From positions 298,140 to 330,613 of the forward strand of contig NZ_JASMRU010000005.1 in NCBI RefSeq assembly GCF_030462585.1: 32,474 nucleotides of DNA, in the 5' to 3' direction. This document shows, one piece after another, positions 27,985 through 32,474 of the stretch. Position 1 is the first letter of the stretch. Every line of letters starts with the position of its first letter. The notes beneath the pieces are model-generated. The model was not told where the DNA came from, ran no database searches, and saw only the letters and a program-made list of their open reading frames with translations. Source of the DNA: Pseudomonas sp. CAN1 (lineage in GTDB: Bacteria > Pseudomonadota > Gammaproteobacteria > Pseudomonadales > Pseudomonadaceae). The translations under genes and the position numbers were made by a program.

Positions 27985-29091
27985 TTACTGGGCTTTCAGG
28001 GTGGCGAGGTAGTCTTCGGGCTTGAGCTGCATTGCCGAGCAGACGGCCAGGGCGGCCTCGTCCAGCTGGTCCACCGAGGTCGGCACGACATCGCGTTCGG
28101 TGGTCTGCTGGCGGGTCAGCGCGGCGATGGGTTTCGCCTGGCCCAGGTAGCTCTTCAGGCCGGCCAAGTCCTTGGCGCCGTACTCGCGCGCCCAGGTTTC
28201 CATGGACGGAATGAGGCGGCCTTCCTGGATGGCGGTATTGATCAGGCCGTCCAGCTCGCCACCGTTGAGGCGGGAGGTCAGCACGGCGACCTGTTCCTGG
28301 AGCGGGCCGACAACGGCGATGGGCACCCACTTGGCGGGGTCCGGGTTGCCGTTGCCGGTGGTTTTCAGCTGGGCAGTGGCGGCGGCGATCTGCTCGGCGT
28401 TCGCTTCCTTGTCCAGGCCGAGGGTTTCGCGCAGCTTGGCCAGGACCGACGCCTGGTCATCCAGGGCAGGCTTCAGCGCCTTGAGGGCGGCGATGGCCTC
28501 TTCCTGGGTCGTTCCTTCCTTCAGCGACAAGGCCGCGATGATGGCTTTCAGGAGTTCATCCACGGAGGGTTCCTCTTTGGGGGGGTAGAGGCCAAAGGTG
28601 GCCGCCGCTCGGCGCGCGAGCGGTTCCAGGCCATCGATGGCGGGGTCGTTGGTCAGGGCGCCCATGAGGAAGGACAGGACAGTGCCGTCCGGGGCGTAGC
28701 TGAAGACTGGGCTGAAGTACATGTACTCACCGTCCTGGATCAGCTGGGCGGCGCGCGGGGTGTACTCGACGCGGCCCCACAGCCCGGAGCCCTCGCGCCA
28801 TTCGAAGTCGTAGAAGCGACCGGCAGCGGGTGCTGGCTGGCCGTTTTCCTCTTTCTTCAGGGTCTGGTGTTCGTAGTCCAGGACGGGGGGCGTCTGGCGA
28901 GCCTTGGCGCGCTGGACGACAGAGGCGGCGCTGGCAGCGTCGATGCGCCAGGCCGGAACGTCCATGGGGCGCCCGTCCATGGGCAGGAACTCACCAGCCG
29001 GAGTGATTTGAATCCAGGTGCTGCCGTCCTCCAGCTTCGGGAGCTGGAAGGAGCAGGCAGCGATGGCAACGAGCAGTGGGTTCTTTTCCAT
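27985..29091 (-). CDS. Mu gpI-like head maturation protease/scaffold
   Basis: A 368-residue protein of the Mu gpI family, which cleaves its own scaffold part and allows the head to mature. The ATG at 29089-29091 (MEKNPLLVAIAACSFQLP) is preferred over a TTG eight codons upstream, though its Shine-Dalgarno is weak. Typical blocks are IQITPAGEF, VLDYEHQTLKK.EENGQPAPAAGRF, LWGRVEYTPRAAQLIQDGEYMYFSPVF and GALTNDPAIDGLEPLA. The C-terminal half (residues about 185-368) is helical and rich in Ala, Leu and Glu, as in the scaffold part (gpZ in Mu, made from an internal start). It begins after a 200-base gap that may hold a late promoter. Confidence 0.92.
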   Translation of the reverse strand: MEKNPLLVAIAACSFQLPKLEDGSTWIQITPAGEFLPMDGRPMDVPAWRIDAASAASVVQRAKARQTPPVLDYEHQTLKKEENGQPAPAAGRFYDFEWREGSGLWGRVEYTPRAAQLIQDGEYMYFSPVFSYAPDGTVLSFLMGALTNDPAIDGLEPLARRAAATFGLYPPKEEPSVDELLKAIIAALSLKEGTTQEEAIAALKALKPALDDQASVLAKLRETLGLDKEANAEQIAAATAQLKTTGNGNPDPAKWVPIAVVGPLQEQVAVLTSRLNGGELDGLINTAIQEGRLIPSMETWAREYGAKDLAGLKSYLGQAKPIAALTRQQTTERDVVPTSVDQLDEAALAVCSAMQLKPEDYLATLKAQ

Positions 29092-29293
29092 GCCGCCAAT
29101 GGTGGCGACCGGCAAAGGGTGCTGTTACGGGAAGGGGTTCAACGACTAGGAATATCCCCCCCAAGTGATCTGGAGGCGGAACCCTCGTGCGCGAATGGCC
29201 GAGGAACGATTTCTAACGGGGTTCTAACGGGGGTATCGGCACAAACGCGATGCGAGGTAGCGCGGCGCGCGCTTGCGTGCATCCTGCGCGTTT
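29092..29293 (-). promoter_or_regulatory. Candidate late promoter region upstream of the gpI-like gene
   Basis: The only long gap (about 200 bases) in the phage structural cluster. It lies between the gpG-like and gpI-like genes, the position of the activator-dependent late promoter P-I in Mu. On the minus strand it contains a perfect tandem repeat of the 11-mer CCCCGTTAGAA (29222-29232 and 29211-29221), which may bind an activator. A GATATT element lies about 60 bases further down. No gene is credible here. Confidence 0.5.
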
Positions 29294-29761
29294 CTAGCGC
29301 GGTCGAGTGAGCGCCGCCATGACAGTGTCCAGGACAGCCTGGCGCGCGTTGGGTTTGAGCTGGCCATTGCTGGTGACAGGCAGATACCCACGCGCCGGGA
29401 TAACGACCTTGTGCCCCCGGCCCGCCTTGCCGCCCAATTGCTGGATCGCGGCATAGATCAGGTTGGAGCCGATCTGCGCCTGGTCGCGGTCGGCCTGAGT
29501 GGTGATCGAGCGCGCCAGGGCGTTGGTGAGCTGCAGGATGGGATGGGCGCCGCGCCCCTTCGCCTCGCGTGCTGCCACCGTTGCCGGGGCGAGCTGGGGC
29601 CAGCCTGGCCCCTCATCCATAAAGGCGAACTCGGTTTCGGCCGCCAGCTCGGCAGCAATGCCCCGCATCATCGGCAGCGTATCGGTGACGGCGCCCAGCA
29701 GCGCCTCCAGGCGCTCGCGTAGTTCCTGGTCGTCCAGCTGGATGTCGAAGTTGTTCGCCAT
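29294..29761 (-). CDS. Mu gpG-like virion morphogenesis protein
   Basis: A 155-residue protein of the phage virion morphogenesis family (Mu gpG, P2 gpS type tail completion). It starts MANNFDIQLDDQELRERLEALLGAVTDTLPMMRGIAAELAAETEFAFMDEGPGWPQLAPATVAAREAKGRG and includes LQLTNALARSITTQAD, IGSNLIYAAIQQLGG and RGYLPVTSNGQL. The FxxEGxGWPxLxPxT motif and the 'L..TG.L..SI.......G.N..YA..HQ.G' pattern are characteristic. A TGATG overlap joins it to the gpF-like gene upstream. It probably joins head and tail. The next gene follows the 200-base gap. Confidence 0.9.
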   Translation of the reverse strand: MANNFDIQLDDQELRERLEALLGAVTDTLPMMRGIAAELAAETEFAFMDEGPGWPQLAPATVAAREAKGRGAHPILQLTNALARSITTQADRDQAQIGSNLIYAAIQQLGGKAGRGHKVVIPARGYLPVTSNGQLKPNARQAVLDTVMAALTRPR

Positions 29762-31047
29762 CAGCGAATCCTCCTGTATCGGCCCGTGGCCAGGCCGTCC
29801 TGGATGCTTTCCATGGTGACCTCCTGGAGCTGGCCGACGTTCTCCAGCTGGCCGGGGCCGTAGACCTCACCGCGCAAGCGCACGGCCAGGACGACGCCCT
29901 CGGCCTGCACCACGTACACCAGGGATTCACTGCCGCGCTCCCACAGCACCAGGTCGGGCTTGGCCAGACGCTGCGGCAGGTTGGCCAGCAGTTCACGGGC
30001 GAGCGAGCTATTGCGGATGGCGGTGTCGCTGGTGGCCACCACTCCGGCACGCAGCTGGGCGCCCTGGGCGACGGCGTAGGTGATGTCGGTTGGATCGAGC
30101 ACGCCAATGGACATGGTTTGCCCCTGGGGCGACGCGGCGCGATCCACGAACGCCTCCCAGGCCCGCAGGCGCACCGGATCGAGCAGCGTGTCCTGGACCT
30201 CGGCAATGGCCGCCTCGGCACCCAGGGTGCGCTCGGCCTTGTCGTAAAGCACCTGGTCCATCAGGTGGCTCTGTATCGGGCTGCCGTCGAAGCCGGCATC
30301 GGGACGGAATTGGATCTTCCGACCGCTGCGGTCGGTGGTGTCCAGGGCGGTGACGGTCTGCTCACGAATCTCCCCCGTGCGCTTGTCCACGCCCGTTTCC
30401 ACGGTGACCTGGTGCGTCTTCCCTTGGCTGGATTCAACCGTGAGCCCGCGCCGCTTCACCGCCTCGGCGCTGAGCGCGACCATGCGACAGCGGCAGTTGT
30501 AGCCGTTGGGCGGCATGATGTGCTGCCAGATCGGGTCATCCCAGCGGTAGACCTTGCCATGCAGCGCGGCATGGCTGGGCCGGGTGACGCTGTCCATGAC
30601 GGCCACGTACATCCAATAGGGGTGCGTCTCCCGCGCCTCATAGGCCGCCGCGTAGCGCCCCGCCATGTAGGCCGACTGCGCATTGGTCTGGTAGATGGTC
30701 GCCAGGCGGCGCGGACTGCCCAACTGGGCGACCTCTGCGCCACCGTCCGGCGCCACGATGATCTGGCGGCCCCACCAGCCTTTTGCCTCCAGGGTCGGCT
30801 GCAGGTTGCGCTGGAAGTCCTGCAGGGTCTGCCCCTTCTGCAGGTTCTCGGTGAGTGCGTCGCGGATGTCCTGGAGCACGTCCAAGCGGGCCGCCCTGGC
30901 CACGGTGAAGGCGCGGGCATGGGTTGCCGCGTCGACGTCGTGCCAGTTCCAGGTGATGGCGAAGCCCTTGCGCTCCAGATACTCAATGGCGGCGGCCGGC
31001 TGCATGCCAAAGATGGCGCGCAGATCGGCCTCTGTCGGGGTCGCCAT
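29761..31047 (-). CDS. Mu gpF-like head morphogenesis protein with C-terminal extension
   Basis: A 428-residue protein of the SPP1 gp7/Mu gpF family, a minor head protein near the portal. It starts MATPTEADLRAIFGMQPAAAIEYLERKGFAITWNWHDVDAATHARAFTVARAARLDVLQDIRDAL. The family blocks follow: IYQTNAQSAYMAGRYAA, then the zinc-binding-like PSHAALHGKVYRWDDPIWQHIMPPNGYNCRCRMVALS with conserved His and Cys. Residues about 313-428 form an extra domain (SIGVLDPTDI ... ARELLANLPQRLAKPDLVLWERGSESLVYVVQ ... VAVRLRGEV) that resembles the PBECR-type phage barnase/EndoU-like nuclease fold, but I cannot confirm this from sequence alone. The gene is joined by TGATG overlaps to the portal gene upstream and the gpG-like gene downstream. 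Confidence 0.9.
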   Translation of the reverse strand: MATPTEADLRAIFGMQPAAAIEYLERKGFAITWNWHDVDAATHARAFTVARAARLDVLQDIRDALTENLQKGQTLQDFQRNLQPTLEAKGWWGRQIIVAPDGGAEVAQLGSPRRLATIYQTNAQSAYMAGRYAAAYEARETHPYWMYVAVMDSVTRPSHAALHGKVYRWDDPIWQHIMPPNGYNCRCRMVALSAEAVKRRGLTVESSQGKTHQVTVETGVDKRTGEIREQTVTALDTTDRSGRKIQFRPDAGFDGSPIQSHLMDQVLYDKAERTLGAEAAIAEVQDTLLDPVRLRAWEAFVDRAASPQGQTMSIGVLDPTDITYAVAQGAQLRAGVVATSDTAIRNSSLARELLANLPQRLAKPDLVLWERGSESLVYVVQAEGVVLAVRLRGEVYGPGQLENVGQLQEVTMESIQDGLATGRYRRIR

Positions 31048-32474
31048 CAGTCGATCCTGTCCAGGGCGCCGTGGAGGCGGCCCCAGGTATCAGCCACGAA
31101 CAGCAGGCGGTGCAGCGCCTCGGTCAGGGCTTTCTCATCCATGTCGGGGAACGCCTCGGCCAGCGCGCCGAGCAGCTCGGCCTCGCTTCCACCGCGGTTG
31201 ATCGCATCCAGGAGCGGGGTTAGCAGGTCGTGGGCCTGATCTTGCAGGCCCTGAGCCGGTACTGCGGCCAGGGTCTTGTCCAGGGCCTGCTGGTCGGCGT
31301 AGCGCGGCCCGATCACCTGGGCGAGCGCCGCCACGCGGCTGCCGTGGCGGCGGGTCAGCTGCGCCATAGGGGAGCTGGTCAGGTCTACCAGGACGGCCTC
31401 GCCGTTGGCTGGCAGCGGGATGCCCAGCTGCTCCTGGAGCCAGTCCCTTGGCACCTGGACGCCCATCTTGACCAGGGGCGGCAGGGCCGTGGACATGGCG
31501 GTCATATCCGCGCGGTCCTTCAGATCGAACTCCAGGCGGGGCGCGCGGCGGGCATCGGTACTGCCGGAGCGGTTCAGCACCAGGAGCGGCCAGAGCAGAT
31601 CGCGGCTGAGCGTGGCGGCCAGCTGGCGGGCGTCGGCGTTGCGCAGATCGTGGCGGACTTCGTTGTGAACCTTGCCCAGGGCAAAAGCACCACCACCGGA
31701 CTCGCTTGTCTGGCTGGTGAGCGTGCCGCCCAGGATCGCCTTGGACATGGCGTCATCACACCAGCGCATCATGGCCAGGAAGGGGTCGGCGGTGCCCTGG
31801 GATGCCTGTTCGAAGTCGATGGACATGGATTCCGGGATGATGCCGGCTGCCGCATGGCCAAGGCCGGTAACCGCGCGGAGCAGGGTCACCTTCTCTTCAT
31901 CAGGGGTGCCGGGCGGATACTTACCGAGACGGATCGGCAGGCCGTAGATTTCCAGCATCTCGGCCAGGTCTGACGTGGCGTAGTGCTTGAACAGGTAAGG
32001 CCAGGCCAGCACCCGGAACAGGCCGCTACGCGCCACGTAGCCGGAGCGCGCACGCGGCTTGTGCATGATCCAGCCGAAGGGCTGAAGCGCCTCGCCGGCC
32101 ATGCTGTTGTCGCGCAGGCGCAGCTCGTTCTGGTCGTCCGGGTTGAGCTGGAACCAGCTTTGCGGGCGGTGATCGAAGGCCAGCGGCATCCACTCCCGCC
32201 CCTCCAGGGACCAGTCCAGCTCTATGGCGCTGTAACCATGGCCCACACCGTCCATGGCATCGAGCATCAAGTCCTCCAGCCCCTCCAGGTCCTGGAGCAC
32301 TTCGTGGAGGTACTCCGCGTCGGCCTTCTCGGCGGCCGAGGCATTGCGCGGCGGCACGATGGTCCAGTCCAGGCCAAGCACGGCGCGCTTACGCTTGCTC
32401 ATCTCGGCGAACAGGTGGGCGTCGCGTTCCTCCATGTCCATGAACAGCTCGGCCTGCGCCTGCAGGTTGCCCTG
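31047..32474 (-). CDS. Mu gp29-like portal protein (DUF935), N-terminally cut by window edge
   Basis: A DUF935 (Mu gp29) portal protein, 476 codons seen; the start lies beyond the right edge, because the frame is open to the last base and reads QGNLQAQAELFMDMEERDAHLFAEMSKRKRAVLGLDWTIVPPRNA before the first in-window Met could matter. Later blocks are GYSAIELDWSLEGREWMPLAFDHRPQSWF, ARSGYVARSGLFRVLAWPYLFKHYATSDLAEMLEIYGLPIRLGKYPPG and PMAQLTRRHGSRVAALAQVIGP. A dodecameric ring of this protein forms the DNA gate in the head. It is the first gene of the segment seen and is joined to the gpF-like gene by a TGATG overlap. The family's usual length is about 500-520 residues, so only a short N-terminal piece is missing. 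Confidence 0.93.
   Translation of the reverse strand, partial: QGNLQAQAELFMDMEERDAHLFAEMSKRKRAVLGLDWTIVPPRNASAAEKADAEYLHEVLQDLEGLEDLMLDAMDGVGHGYSAIELDWSLEGREWMPLAFDHRPQSWFQLNPDDQNELRLRDNSMAGEALQPFGWIMHKPRARSGYVARSGLFRVLAWPYLFKHYATSDLAEMLEIYGLPIRLGKYPPGTPDEEKVTLLRAVTGLGHAAAGIIPESMSIDFEQASQGTADPFLAMMRWCDDAMSKAILGGTLTSQTSESGGGAFALGKVHNEVRHDLRNADARQLAATLSRDLLWPLLVLNRSGSTDARRAPRLEFDLKDRADMTAMSTALPPLVKMGVQVPRDWLQEQLGIPLPANGEAVLVDLTSSPMAQLTRRHGSRVAALAQVIGPRYADQQALDKTLAAVPAQGLQDQAHDLLTPLLDAINRGGSEAELLGALAEAFPDMDEKALTEALHRLLFVADTWGRLHGALDRID

Larger units (their letters stand above)
12438..32474 (-). mobile_element. Transposable (Mu-type) prophage with siphovirus tail, structural half
   Basis: About 20 kb of tightly packed, same-strand phage genes. 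Many are joined by TGATG or ATGA stop/start overlaps. The head module has the Mu order: DUF935 portal, gpF-like, gpG-like, gpI-like protease, gpT-like head protein, gp36-like and gp37-like. The tail module has a tube protein, a frameshifted chaperone, a 1240-residue tape measure and tip proteins but no contractile sheath. This architecture is known from Pseudomonas transposable siphophages (B3 and D3112 groups). No gene is visibly broken in the part seen, so the prophage may be intact. It continues past the right edge, where terminase, lysis, transposase and repressor genes are expected. Confidence 0.92.

Noticed and set aside
26619..29310. Two long plus-strand open frames opposite the gpT, cement and gpI-like genes
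   Set aside because: Antisense shadows of well recognised phage genes; no ribosome binding site or domain.

Overview
The window is high-GC gammaproteobacterial DNA, almost certainly from a Pseudomonas. The reasons are the gene neighbourhoods (mutM, cysQ, nudE and yrfG; a LysM/BON protein beside a LysR regulator, fdhD and a YdeP-type molybdoenzyme) and copies of the Pseudomonas REP sequence with core GTAGGAGCGAGCTTGCTCGC. It splits into a chromosomal part (1 to about 12437) and part of a transposable prophage (about 12438 to the right edge, which it runs past).

Chromosomal part. On the minus strand are the start of a Na/Pi cotransporter-like gene, a small exported protein, a PlsC-type acyltransferase, the DNA repair glycosylase mutM, and a cysQ/nudE pair coupled by a 4-bp overlap (nucleotide housekeeping). 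yrfG (GMP/IMP nucleotidase) diverges from nudE and converges on a LysM/BON gene like kbp/ygaU. A LysR regulator reads away from kbp and is followed on the same strand by fdhD and an FdhF/YdeP-family molybdopterin oxidoreductase, which form a cofactor-maturation plus enzyme module. Next come two tandem glycine-zipper genes with His-rich tails, each followed by a clear hairpin terminator, a DUF2087-like protein on the opposite strand, and a small exported protein. From about 12040 to 12437 there is no gene but a cluster of short palindromic repeats and a GGCTCT hexamer array.

Prophage part. All genes run on the minus strand, so phage order is right to left: portal (gp29-like, cut by the window edge), gpF-like morphogenesis protein, gpG-like protein, a 200-bp gap that probably holds the late promoter, gpI-like protease/scaffold, cement-like protein, gpT-like major head protein, HI1506/gp35-like protein, a small ORF, gp36-like DUF1320, gp37-like terminator, a small ORF, tail tube, G/GT tail chaperone with a programmed -1 frameshift, tape measure, four baseplate/tip proteins, two tiny proteins and a large tip protein ending in a discoidin-like domain. 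This is a Mu-type head module joined to a long non-contractile (siphovirus) tail, as in Pseudomonas transposable phages such as B3 and D3112. No sheath gene is seen. The probable right end of the phage genome is a TG at 12438-12439, next to repeated TTTTGGCGCG-like motifs that may be transposase binding sites. Early, transposase, lysis and terminase genes lie outside the window.

Most genes are near neighbours of known families. The points most worth a second look are the frameshift element, the phage-end structure, the putative late promoter, the adhesin-like C terminus of the tip protein, the C-terminal extension of the gpF-like protein, and the tandem glycine-zipper pair.
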